This document shows, piece after piece, positions 15,748-23,243 of a stretch of 29,062 nt of DNA. The position numbers and the translations under genes were made by a program. The notes under the pieces are model-generated. The model saw only the letters and a program-made list of their open reading frames with translations. It made no database searches and was not told the origin of the DNA. Positions within the stretch are counted from its first letter, which is position 1. Each line of letters starts with the position of its first letter. The stretch comes from JAWXVE01 sp044425575 (GTDB lineage: Bacteria > Bacillota > Clostridia > Lachnospirales > Lachnospiraceae): positions 1 to 29,062 of the forward strand of contig JAWXVE010000025.1 of assembly GCA_044425575.1 (NCBI GenBank). The letters are read 5' to 3'.

Positions 15748-16398
15748 ATGGATGTAATGGCAATTGTACAACAATTAGGGAGTGGAGTGAGTGTTACCAT
15801 AGAAATATTTGTCGTGACTTTATTGTGCTCTATGCCACTAGGAATGGTTGTTGCATTTGGGCGTATGTCCAATCAGATTATCATACGTTCCATTGCAAAG
15901 TTATACATTGCAATTATGCGGGGAACACCACTCATGTTACAACTTATGGTTGTATATTTTGGTCCTTATTATTTATTTGGTATTCGCATTACTACATCTT
16001 ATCGATTGACTGCTGTATTAATTGGTTTTTCTATTAATTATGCAGCTTATTTTGCGGAAATCTACAGGAGCGGTTTTTTATCCATACCAGTAGGTCAATA
16101 TGAAGCGGCAAAAGTTCTAGGTTATAATAAGGCACAAACATTTTTCAAGATTATTTTGCCACAAGTGATTAAGAGAGTTTTACCAACGGTAACGAATGAG
16201 ATGATTACACTTGTAAAAGATACTTCACTTGCATTTGTAATTGCAGTGGCAGAAATGTTTACCCAAGCTCAGAAAATTGCAGCGGCACAGACAACCATGG
16301 TTCCTTTTATGGTGGCAGCAGTATTTTACTTTATCTTTAATGCTATTGTTGCCTATGGTATGGAGCGATTAGAACGAAGATTAGATTACTATCAGTAG
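15748..16398 (+). CDS. Amino acid ABC transporter permease
   Basis: The 216-residue integral membrane protein of the HisM/HisQ family has about five hydrophobic segments (including about 14-40, 54-76, 84-105 and 184-208). It also has the EAA loop GQYEAAKVLGYNKAQTFFKI..P (about 115-135), which docks the ATPase. IMRGTPLMLQL (about 57-67) is another family mark. It sits between the receptor and ATPase genes, as a homodimeric channel would require. The start at 15748 is family-typical; AAAGGG lies 14 bases upstream, rather far, and ATG 15757 is an alternative. Confidence 0.93.
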   Translation: MDVMAIVQQLGSGVSVTIEIFVVTLLCSMPLGMVVAFGRMSNQIIIRSIAKLYIAIMRGTPLMLQLMVVYFGPYYLFGIRITTSYRLTAVLIGFSINYAAYFAEIYRSGFLSIPVGQYEAAKVLGYNKAQTFFKIILPQVIKRVLPTVTNEMITLVKDTSLAFVIAVAEMFTQAQKIAAAQTTMVPFMVAAVFYFIFNAIVAYGMERLERRLDYYQ

Positions 16399-16433
16399 AA
16401 ACCATGTAATGGCGAGGAAGGGAAATTTGTAGG

Positions 16434-17192
16434 ATGAAATTATTAGAGATTAAGAATCTAAGAAAATCATATGGGGAGCTAGAGGTATTGCGTGATATTT
16501 CCTTAGAGGTATCAGAAGGTGAAGTAGTTGCAATTATTGGACCATCTGGTTCTGGAAAATCAACCCTTCTACGTTGTGCCACCATGTTAGAACAGATAGA
16601 TAGTGGAGACTTAATCTATGAAGGTGCTTATGCAGCTAAGAATAATGAGAAGGAACAGAGTACTTATGCAAGCAAATCTGAATTGAAGCTGATTCAACGC
16701 AAATTTGGCCTTGTCTTTCAGAATTTCAACTTGTTTCCTCATTACAGCGTGTTAAAGAATATTATGGATGCACCTATTAGTGTGGAAAAAGTGAGTAAGA
16801 AGGAAGCAAGGGAGCGGGCAGAAGGTTTGTTGAAACAACTAGGACTTGAGGAAAAGGCTGATGCCTATCCATGTCAATTGTCAGGTGGCCAACAACAACG
16901 TGTATCCATTGCCAGAGCCTTAGCACTTCAACCAGATATTCTCTTCTTTGATGAACCAACGTCGGCCCTTGACCCAGAGTTAACAGGGGAAGTGTTACGG
17001 GTGATTAAGCAATTGGCAGAAGATAAAATGACCATGATTATTGTGACCCATGAAATGATGTTTGCAAGAGAAGTTGCGGACCGGATTATATTTATGGAAG
17101 AAGGTATTATTAAGGCAGAGGGAACACCAGAAGAAATCTTTACTTCAAAACAAGAGCGTGTGATAGAATTCATTGGAAAGAATAAAAATTAA
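16434..17192 (+). CDS. Amino acid ABC transporter ATP-binding protein
   Basis: The 252-residue ATPase (GlnQ/HisP type) drives uptake through the permease. Motifs in order are Walker A GPSGSGKSTLL (about 38-48), Q-loop VFQNFNLFPH, signature LSGGQQQRVSIARAL, Walker B ILFFDEPTSALDPE and the switch histidine in IIVTHEMMFA. All catalytic residues are intact. An insert of about 15 residues (AKNNEKEQSTYASKSEL) follows the first beta sheet, common in clostridial members. It begins 35 bases after the permease and is closed by a strong terminator. Confidence 0.96.
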   Translation: MKLLEIKNLRKSYGELEVLRDISLEVSEGEVVAIIGPSGSGKSTLLRCATMLEQIDSGDLIYEGAYAAKNNEKEQSTYASKSELKLIQRKFGLVFQNFNLFPHYSVLKNIMDAPISVEKVSKKEARERAEGLLKQLGLEEKADAYPCQLSGGQQQRVSIARALALQPDILFFDEPTSALDPELTGEVLRVIKQLAEDKMTMIIVTHEMMFAREVADRIIFMEEGIIKAEGTPEEIFTSKQERVIEFIGKNKN

Positions 17193-17193
17193 G

Positions 17194-17246
17194 AAAAGAA
17201 CCCATTGTCAACTATATGGTAAAAATAGTTGACAATAGGTTCTTTT
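17194..17246. terminator. Strong terminator after the ABC operon, overlapping bioY control sites
   Basis: AAAAGAACC (17194-17202) and ATTGTCAACTAT (17204-17215) pair with ATAGTTGACAAT (17225-17236) and GGTTCTTTT (17238-17246), with one C/A mismatch and a 9-base loop. The stem is about 22 pairs long and ends in a T run. Confidence 0.85.
17205..17235. promoter_or_regulatory. Probable BirA operator of bioY
   Basis: TTGTCAAC (17205-17212), 15 bases, GTTGACAA (17228-17235) is a perfect inverted repeat. The Firmicutes BirA site is, as I recall it, TTGTWAAC-N14/15-GTWAACAA-like, so arm sequence and spacing fit with one symmetric change. The right arm overlaps the -35 box of the bioY promoter, as expected for repression by biotinyl-AMP-bound BirA. 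It is also part of the terminator stem, so the symmetry could serve RNA alone. Confidence 0.5.
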
Positions 17247-17257
17247 CAAGCTATAAT
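17229..17257 (+). promoter_or_regulatory. Consensus promoter of bioY
   Basis: TTGACA (17229-17234), exactly 17 bases, TATAAT (17252-17257): both boxes are perfect. The -35 box lies in the right arm of the upstream terminator hairpin. The start would be near 17264. Confidence 0.85.
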
Positions 17258-17298
17258 GGCAAAGTAATTATAATGTTCTAAAGAAAGAGGGGATATAT

Positions 17299-17871
17299 AT
17301 GGAAGCAAAACCACTACGCACCACTACAATACCAGTTAAGACCATTACTTATATCGGGCTTACCACCGCACTCATGTGCATTTTAGGACCTATGTCCATT
17401 CCCATTGGACTTGTGCCTATTTCATTGGGGAATCTTGCAGTATTTCTAGTTGCAATTCTCTTAGGGGGAAAATGGGGTACCATAAGCGTGCTGACTTACT
17501 TATTATTGGGAGCAGTAGGAATGCCAGTATTTTCAGGATATACAGGTGGACTTGGGAAGTTACTTGGCCCTACTGGGGGATATTTAATCGCATTTTTATT
17601 CACACCAGCCATTATTGCATTTTTTGGAAATCTATGGAAGAAACAGGTGTATATGACTTTTATAGGAATGCTAGTTTCCAATTGCGTAATCTACCTATTA
17701 GGTAGTGCTTGGCTTGCTTATCAAGCCAATATGACAATGGGGGCAGCCTTTGCAACAGGCGTCATTCCATTTGTGCTTCTTGATTTCATTAAGACTGTTG
17801 CAGCTTTTGTGGTAGCAATCCCAGTGAAAAAGACTTTGGAAAAATCTAATTTAGGAATTACGTGTAAATAG
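17299..17871 (+). CDS. bioY: BioY biotin transporter, ECF S component
   Basis: The 190-residue membrane protein binds biotin and works with the shared ECF energising module (EcfA/A'/T), which is not in this window. Family marks are ALMCILGPMSIPIGLVPISL near the N-terminus, LAVFLVAILLGGKWGTISVLTYLLLGAVGMPVFSGYTGG and the GPTGGYLIAF helix. About six hydrophobic helices are seen. The start follows AGAGGGG by 6 bases. No biotin synthesis genes are near, so the cell likely depends on uptake. The promoter with a probable BirA operator points to biotin repression. Confidence 0.93.
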   Translation: MEAKPLRTTTIPVKTITYIGLTTALMCILGPMSIPIGLVPISLGNLAVFLVAILLGGKWGTISVLTYLLLGAVGMPVFSGYTGGLGKLLGPTGGYLIAFLFTPAIIAFFGNLWKKQVYMTFIGMLVSNCVIYLLGSAWLAYQANMTMGAAFATGVIPFVLLDFIKTVAAFVVAIPVKKTLEKSNLGITCK

Positions 17872-17939
17872 TTGTAGATTATGATAAAATGTAAGGTAAT
17901 ATGATGAATAGCCCCTCGTAGAGGAGAAGGGATGCCAGA

Positions 17940-19466
17940 ATGACCTTACATGATCTACAGCCATATGAACAGATTACAATCCAGTGCCATGACAATCCAG
18001 ATGCAGATGCCATCGGGGCTGGATTTGCATTGTATGAATATTTTACAAAGAAAGAGAAAACGGTACGCCTTATCTACAGTGGGCGTAATGCAATTCAAAA
18101 AACGAATTTGCTACTTATGTTGGAGCATTTAGCAATACCAATTGAACATGTGATATCAAGCGATGAGCCGATAAAGGGACTATTACTTACAATTGATTGC
18201 CAATATGGAGCCGGTAATGTTACCAGATTACAGGCTGATGCAGTGGCAATAATTGATCACCATCAAATGGAAATAGAGAATGTGGAATTATGTGAGATTC
18301 GCAGTAATCTAGGAAGTTGCTCCACTTTAGTTTGGGATATGATGAAGCAAGAGGGATATGATTTTCAGGGACAGACTGGAGTAGGTACTGCTCTTTTTTA
18401 TGGGTTATTTACCGATACCAATCAATTCTCTGAAATATATAACCCTCTTGATATGGATATGAGAGATGACGTAACGTGCAATAAAAGCTTAGTTACGTTG
18501 TTTCGCAATTCTAATTTGTCCTTGAAAGAGTTAGAGATTGCAGGCATTGCCCTTATTCGATTTATTTTTAATGAAGATTATCAATATGCTATTATTAAAG
18601 CACAGCCATGCGACCCCAATCTATTAGGGTTGATTAGCGATTTCCTATTGCAAGTAGATAGTGTATCCACTTGTATTGTCTATAACGAATTAGAAGACGG
18701 CTATAAGTTATCGGTTCGCAGCTGCTCTAAAGAAGTGCGGGCAAGTGAGCTGGCCAAGTACGTTACTTCAGGAGTTGGAAGTGGCGGAGGCCACTTGGAA
18801 AAAGCAGGCGGTTTTATTAGCAAGCAACAATATATACATAAGTACAAATCTCTTCATTCAGAAGCTTATTTTAGCGAGCGAATGAATTCTTATTTTCAGG
18901 AATCCCAGATTATATATGCAAAAGAATATGAAATTGATACGAGCTGTATGCAACGTTATCGGAAGAAGAAAATTCCACTAGGATTTGTGAAAACAATTGA
19001 CCTAGGAATGGTGGGAACACCGCTTACAGTACGCACGTTAGAAGGGGATCTGGACATTCGAGTAGATGAACAGATCTACATTATGATTGGCCTAAAGGGC
19101 GAAGTCTATCCCATTCAATGCCATAAGTTCCAAGCGAGTTATGAAGTGTTAGATCGGGCATATGATCTGGATATCGAATACGTTCCCACTGTTCGCAGGC
19201 AACAAGATGGAACGAGTCAGAATATCCTTTGTTATGCAAAATCTTGTGTGCCAACAGGGGAAATCCATATTTTAGCACGACAGTTAGAGAATGTTGTGAA
19301 GATCTTTACCTTATGGGATGAAGAGAAGTATATGCTTGGTAAAGTGGGAGACTACATAGCGGTACGGATGGATGATGCTCATGATATCTATGTGGTAGAA
19401 CAAGGCGTTTTTCAAAAGACTTACGAAACAATAGAGCGGGAATCGTACAAGGGGGACAAATCATAA
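17940..19466 (+). CDS. DHH/DHHA1 phosphoesterase with extra C-terminal domain
   Basis: Residues 1-300 are an NrnA/GdpP-type DHH-DHHA1 phosphodiesterase: motif I HDNPDADAIGAG (17-28), motif II TIDCQ (84-88), DHH motif IIDHH (104-108), motif IV FTDTNQFS (157-164) and the DHHA1 substrate loop GSGGGHLEKAGGF (280-292). All manganese ligands look present. The family cleaves nanoRNA, pApA or cyclic dinucleotides. About 200 further residues are not part of NrnA and hold two similar modules: one with MIGLKGEVYPI ending in FQASYE (to about 402), and one with GKVGDYIAVR ending in FQKTYE (to about 497). The start follows GAGAAGGG by 8 bases. The stop is one base before the TIR gene, so the two are probably translated together. 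Confidence 0.85.
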   Translation: MTLHDLQPYEQITIQCHDNPDADAIGAGFALYEYFTKKEKTVRLIYSGRNAIQKTNLLLMLEHLAIPIEHVISSDEPIKGLLLTIDCQYGAGNVTRLQADAVAIIDHHQMEIENVELCEIRSNLGSCSTLVWDMMKQEGYDFQGQTGVGTALFYGLFTDTNQFSEIYNPLDMDMRDDVTCNKSLVTLFRNSNLSLKELEIAGIALIRFIFNEDYQYAIIKAQPCDPNLLGLISDFLLQVDSVSTCIVYNELEDGYKLSVRSCSKEVRASELAKYVTSGVGSGGGHLEKAGGFISKQQYIHKYKSLHSEAYFSERMNSYFQESQIIYAKEYEIDTSCMQRYRKKKIPLGFVKTIDLGMVGTPLTVRTLEGDLDIRVDEQIYIMIGLKGEVYPIQCHKFQASYEVLDRAYDLDIEYVPTVRRQQDGTSQNILCYAKSCVPTGEIHILARQLENVVKIFTLWDEEKYMLGKVGDYIAVRMDDAHDIYVVEQGVFQKTYETIERESYKGDKS

Positions 19467-19467
19467 A

Positions 19468-22335
19468 ATGAAGAAGGTAGAATATGATGCATTTATTAGT
19501 TATCGCCATTGTCCAGTGGACCAATATGTGGCAGAGGTACTTCATAAGGAATTAGAGACCTTCCGATTGCCTAGAAACTTAGTAAAGCAACGAAAGAAGC
19601 AAGAGAAAGACAAGACTAGAATCAATCGTGTATTTCGTGATAAAGACGAATTACCTATTGCAAGTGACTTGTCGGATCCCATTATGGCAGCTTTAGAGGA
19701 ATCGAATTACTTAATTGTAATCTGTTCACCTAGGTTAAGAGAATCCATATGGTGCCAGAAAGAGATTGAAACTTTTCTAAAGATTCATGGACGAGACCGT
19801 ATACTAGCTGTACTGGCAGAGGGAGAACCAATAGATTCCTTTCCAGATATTCTTCGCTTTCAAGAAATAGAAGTAGTGCTTGAAAATGGAGAGATTGGTA
19901 CAGAGCGGAAAGAAGTGGAACCACTAGCAGCAGATGTGCGTGGGGAGAGTAAAAAGAAAATCAAGAAGAAAATCAAAGAAGAAGTGGTGCGATTAGCAGC
20001 CCCTATGTTTGATTGTGCCTATGATGAATTAAAACAACGACATAGGGAGCAACGTATTAAGAAGATAGTTACGGGAAGCTTGATCGGAGCAGCAATATGC
20101 TTCGTGTTTGGTGCGGTGAGTTCTACTATGGCACTGAGAATTCATAAGCAATCCATAGAAATTACAGAGCAAGCTTCAATTATTGAAGAACGTTATGAAG
20201 AAGCAATGGTACAGAATGCCTTGGCAAGTGCCACAACAGCTCAGTACCTATTGGAATCAGGTGACCGTATTGCTGCTTTACAGATGTCATATGAGGCTCT
20301 GCCAATGTCACAAGATTCATCAGAAACCATACCATATACAGCACAAGCCCAGTATGCACTAACAAGTGCAAGCTATCTCTACCAAATGGGAGGTGATCTT
20401 CTACCGAGTATAATGCTACACCACGATTCCAATGTATCCATGTTTCTGTTTTCACCAGGAGGTGATTTACTCGTAACGATTCAAGAATATGGACAAGTTG
20501 TAGTATGGGATACCATAACGAAAGAGGAAATCGGTGAATTTACCATTCAGTCAAGCCAAGTTTCAATGGCGGAATCTACAATGGTATTTCTAGATAATCA
20601 GCGAATATTCTACCCGACTACGTCAGGTTTTGCTATTTATCATATAGAGCAAGGCACCACAATATATGAGCACGAATCTATAAAACCTTATGAAGTGAAG
20701 TTAAATCAAAGTGGAACACTTCTGTATATTAAGTGTTACGATGGATACTACGTATGGGATGCTATTACGTATGAGCAACTAGACTTTGTTGCCCAAAATA
20801 GTATTGCGACCAACTACGATGTTTATTTTGCCTATGATGATACCACTTTGTTGGTAGTAACGGAACATGAGTTGTCAGGACTTACTGTGGAAACATATGA
20901 CTATGAAAGCCAGACAATCAGTAGTATACAAGAAGTGAATCTGTCCAATTTTTCTCGTTTGCAATTAGTGGGAGAAGAGGGAATCTTACTCATAGCGAAC
21001 AATTATGAAACAGCGGAAGGGGAAATACAACCCACTACATTAGGGGAATTGATGTATCTAGAAGGGGGAGTTGTACAGTGGACTTATCATAAGGAAGGAG
21101 ACAGTTGCTATGAAGTCAGTATAGCAGGGGCTAATGGAGAATACATTGTAGTACAAGGTTATTCAGAGCTTACCGTAATAGACATTCATACAGGAGAAGT
21201 ATTAGATACCATTAATTATGGACAGCAGATCGTATGGTCTTGCTTGTTAAAAGGGAGTGAGTGTACCATGCAAGTTGCGCTCAGAGATGGCAGCTATTAT
21301 GCACTGAATATTGAGTATTATTATGATAATGGAACCCCGATTTATCTTAATACGAATGCATACAATATTAAGCAATTTGATGTAGGCCTATTTTATTTTG
21401 CGCAGCTTATGTACAATAGCACAGGAGTGGTTCTCTATACCTATGAACGAAATGAGGATGTGGAAGATGTGCTACAGCTAGAGAATACCTTAATGAATGT
21501 TTCTATTAGTGATAACGGAGAATTTGCCATAGGAACTATGCAACAGACCCTAGAAGTCTATGATGTGTTAAATGGTAGACTCCTCTATGAAGTAGAAATG
21601 GATTCATTTCTTACAGATGCTGTATTTGTAGGGGCAGATTGCGAGTATGTGGCAGTATTATCATCTCAAATGGTTACAGTAATAGAAGCGGAAACGGGCA
21701 GACAAGTGAGCCAGTTTGAAGTGGAGGTCATGAGTAGCGATACATATGTATTCCACCAAGATTCCGCAAGGTTATCCATTGTGACGGACGAACAAGTAAT
21801 ATGTTATGATGTACTAACTGGAACGCAAGTGTATCAGTGTGATATGAGTGAAGCTTTAACAGACCAGAATGTAGTAGCCCTAGATGAAAGCGAACGATAT
21901 GTGGGGGTTGCTTCCAAACAAGAAAATGAGATTCAAATATTTGAGATAGAGGGAGAGCTAGCTTGTACCATTGAGGCGGATGTCTTGCTCGTGCGACATA
22001 TGTTCTTTCATGAAAGCGACGCAAAGTTATATGTACGCTATGCGGATAATACCGTGGAAGTATACCGAGCAGATACGGGAGAATGGATTGCCACTTATGA
22101 TGGATTAGAGGATACTATCTTAGGGGTGAACCAGAAGTCGGATGGTGTAGAAAGTGTGCTGTATGGTTATAGCAATGGTTATGTGGTGAATGAATCCCAT
22201 GAATTAATTGAAAGAATTCCATACTATTGCAGTGAGATAGCAGGTCAGTATTATCTGAGAAAAACCACTCAAATTGTTACTGTTCCAGACTATTCTTATG
22301 AAGAATTGTTGCAGTATGCAGAGAAATTGTTGTAA
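19468..22335 (+). CDS. TIR domain, membrane-anchored beta-propeller protein
   Basis: The 955-residue protein starts with a TIR domain (about 4-135): DAFISYRH (7-14), BB-loop-like FRDKDELP (56-63), and WCQKE (95-99), where E99 matches the catalytic glutamate of NAD-cleaving TIRs. A basic Lys-rich helix (160-198) leads into one transmembrane segment (about 199-223). A helical stretch resembling the ...LLESGDRIAALQMSYEALP linker of STAND/WD40 proteins (about 245-280) follows, then about 600 residues of repeating beta strands (for example VVVWDTITKEEIGEF, LTVIDIHTGEVLDTI) typical of WD40/YVTN propellers. The basic segment preceding the TM suggests that the TIR is cytoplasmic and the propeller outside. 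It is coupled to the DHH gene. Role unknown; sensing with an NAD-related output is inference. Confidence 0.85.
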   Translation: MKKVEYDAFISYRHCPVDQYVAEVLHKELETFRLPRNLVKQRKKQEKDKTRINRVFRDKDELPIASDLSDPIMAALEESNYLIVICSPRLRESIWCQKEIETFLKIHGRDRILAVLAEGEPIDSFPDILRFQEIEVVLENGEIGTERKEVEPLAADVRGESKKKIKKKIKEEVVRLAAPMFDCAYDELKQRHREQRIKKIVTGSLIGAAICFVFGAVSSTMALRIHKQSIEITEQASIIEERYEEAMVQNALASATTAQYLLESGDRIAALQMSYEALPMSQDSSETIPYTAQAQYALTSASYLYQMGGDLLPSIMLHHDSNVSMFLFSPGGDLLVTIQEYGQVVVWDTITKEEIGEFTIQSSQVSMAESTMVFLDNQRIFYPTTSGFAIYHIEQGTTIYEHESIKPYEVKLNQSGTLLYIKCYDGYYVWDAITYEQLDFVAQNSIATNYDVYFAYDDTTLLVVTEHELSGLTVETYDYESQTISSIQEVNLSNFSRLQLVGEEGILLIANNYETAEGEIQPTTLGELMYLEGGVVQWTYHKEGDSCYEVSIAGANGEYIVVQGYSELTVIDIHTGEVLDTINYGQQIVWSCLLKGSECTMQVALRDGSYYALNIEYYYDNGTPIYLNTNAYNIKQFDVGLFYFAQLMYNSTGVVLYTYERNEDVEDVLQLENTLMNVSISDNGEFAIGTMQQTLEVYDVLNGRLLYEVEMDSFLTDAVFVGADCEYVAVLSSQMVTVIEAETGRQVSQFEVEVMSSDTYVFHQDSARLSIVTDEQVICYDVLTGTQVYQCDMSEALTDQNVVALDESERYVGVASKQENEIQIFEIEGELACTIEADVLLVRHMFFHESDAKLYVRYADNTVEVYRADTGEWIATYDGLEDTILGVNQKSDGVESVLYGYSNGYVVNESHELIERIPYYCSEIAGQYYLRKTTQIVTVPDYSYEELLQYAEKLL

Positions 22336-22378
22336 GGGTCCGGGATATCTTAAAATATTATAAAGTTGAGGATAGTCG

Positions 22379-22407
22379 TTGATTTCTACTTATTGCTAGG
22401 GTATAAT
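22379..22407 (+). promoter_or_regulatory. Promoter of purC-purB
   Basis: TTGATT (22379-22384), 17 bases, TATAAT (22402-22407). It predicts a leader of about 110 bases before the purC start. Confidence 0.75.
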
Positions 22408-22524
22408 GGGCAAGTAATGGGATATGAAACGAAAGAGATGGAGATTCGTGTAAAAATCAAGTTTTGCACGCAAATTTGCACTTACGCCCAAATAGTACAG
22501 GCGTTCAAAGAATGGAGGATTACT
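22408..22524 (+). promoter_or_regulatory. purC leader with short inverted repeats
   Basis: The leader holds ACGAA (22429-22433) with TTCGT (22445-22449), the palindrome GCAAATTTGC (22470-22479), and ACGCC (22484-22488) with GGCGT (22500-22504) just before the ribosome site GGAGG (22514-22518). The core of a purine riboswitch is not present. A PurR-type box is possible for the CGAA/TTCG pair, but the spacing is shorter than usual. Confidence 0.3.
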
Positions 22525-23229
22525 ATGGAAAAATTAGAGCTATTGTATGAAGGTAAAGCAAAGAAAGTCTACAAAACAGAAGACCCAGATATTTTAATCG
22601 TTGATTATAAAGACGATGCCACTGCATTTAATGGTGAGAAAAAAGGCACGATTGTAGGAAAAGGTGTTGTAAATAATCGGATGTCTAACCATGTTTTTAA
22701 AATATTGGAAGAAAAAGGTGTTCCAACTCACTTAGTAGAAGAATTAAGTGATCGAGAAACAGCTGTAAAGAAGGTGGATATTGTGCCTCTTGAAGTGATT
22801 ATTCGTAATGTGGCAGCAGGAAGCTTCTCTAAGAGACTTGGAGTAGAAGAGGGAACGCCATTTAAAGCACCAACTGTAGAATTTAGCTATAAAGATGATT
22901 CTCTAGGGGATCCATTAATTAACGACCACTTTGCAGTTGCCTTAGAATTAGCAACTTGGGAAGAAATCGAATTAATTAAAAAGTATGCATTTCAGGTGAA
23001 TGATGTATTAAAGGCATATTTCTTACAAGCTGATATGAAGTTAATCGACTTTAAAATCGAATTTGGACGATATAAAGGAACCATTATATTAGCAGATGAA
23101 ACATCTCCTGACACATGCCGTTTATGGGATGTTCATACCAATGAGAAGTTAGATAAGGATCGTTTTAGAAGAGACTTAGGTAACGTGGAAGAAGCATATA
23201 ACGAAGTGTTTAAACGTTTGGGATTATAA
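22525..23229 (+). CDS. purC: Phosphoribosylaminoimidazole-succinocarboxamide synthase
   Basis: PurC joins CAIR and aspartate with ATP to make SAICAR in purine synthesis. The 234-residue product shows ELLYEGKAKKVYKTEDP (ATP-binding loop), IVDYKDDATAFNGEKKG, the PLEVIIRNVAAGSFSKRLG block and LIDFKIEFGR...ADETSPDTCRLWD. Length is normal. A longer frame to 22366 is only leader; the chosen ATG follows GGAGG by 6 bases and matches the family start. It is followed 15 bases later by purB, which acts on its product. Confidence 0.97.
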   Translation: MEKLELLYEGKAKKVYKTEDPDILIVDYKDDATAFNGEKKGTIVGKGVVNNRMSNHVFKILEEKGVPTHLVEELSDRETAVKKVDIVPLEVIIRNVAAGSFSKRLGVEEGTPFKAPTVEFSYKDDSLGDPLINDHFAVALELATWEEIELIKKYAFQVNDVLKAYFLQADMKLIDFKIEFGRYKGTIILADETSPDTCRLWDVHTNEKLDKDRFRRDLGNVEEAYNEVFKRLGL

Positions 23230-23243
23230 GAAAGCGGTGGATC

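Noticed and set aside
22366..22524. 53-residue N-terminal extension of PurC
   Set aside because: It overlaps the promoter and leader, and PurC starts at the ATG after GGAGG.
22408..22524. Purine riboswitch before purC
   Set aside because: The conserved junction bases and the loop-loop pair of that class are not present.
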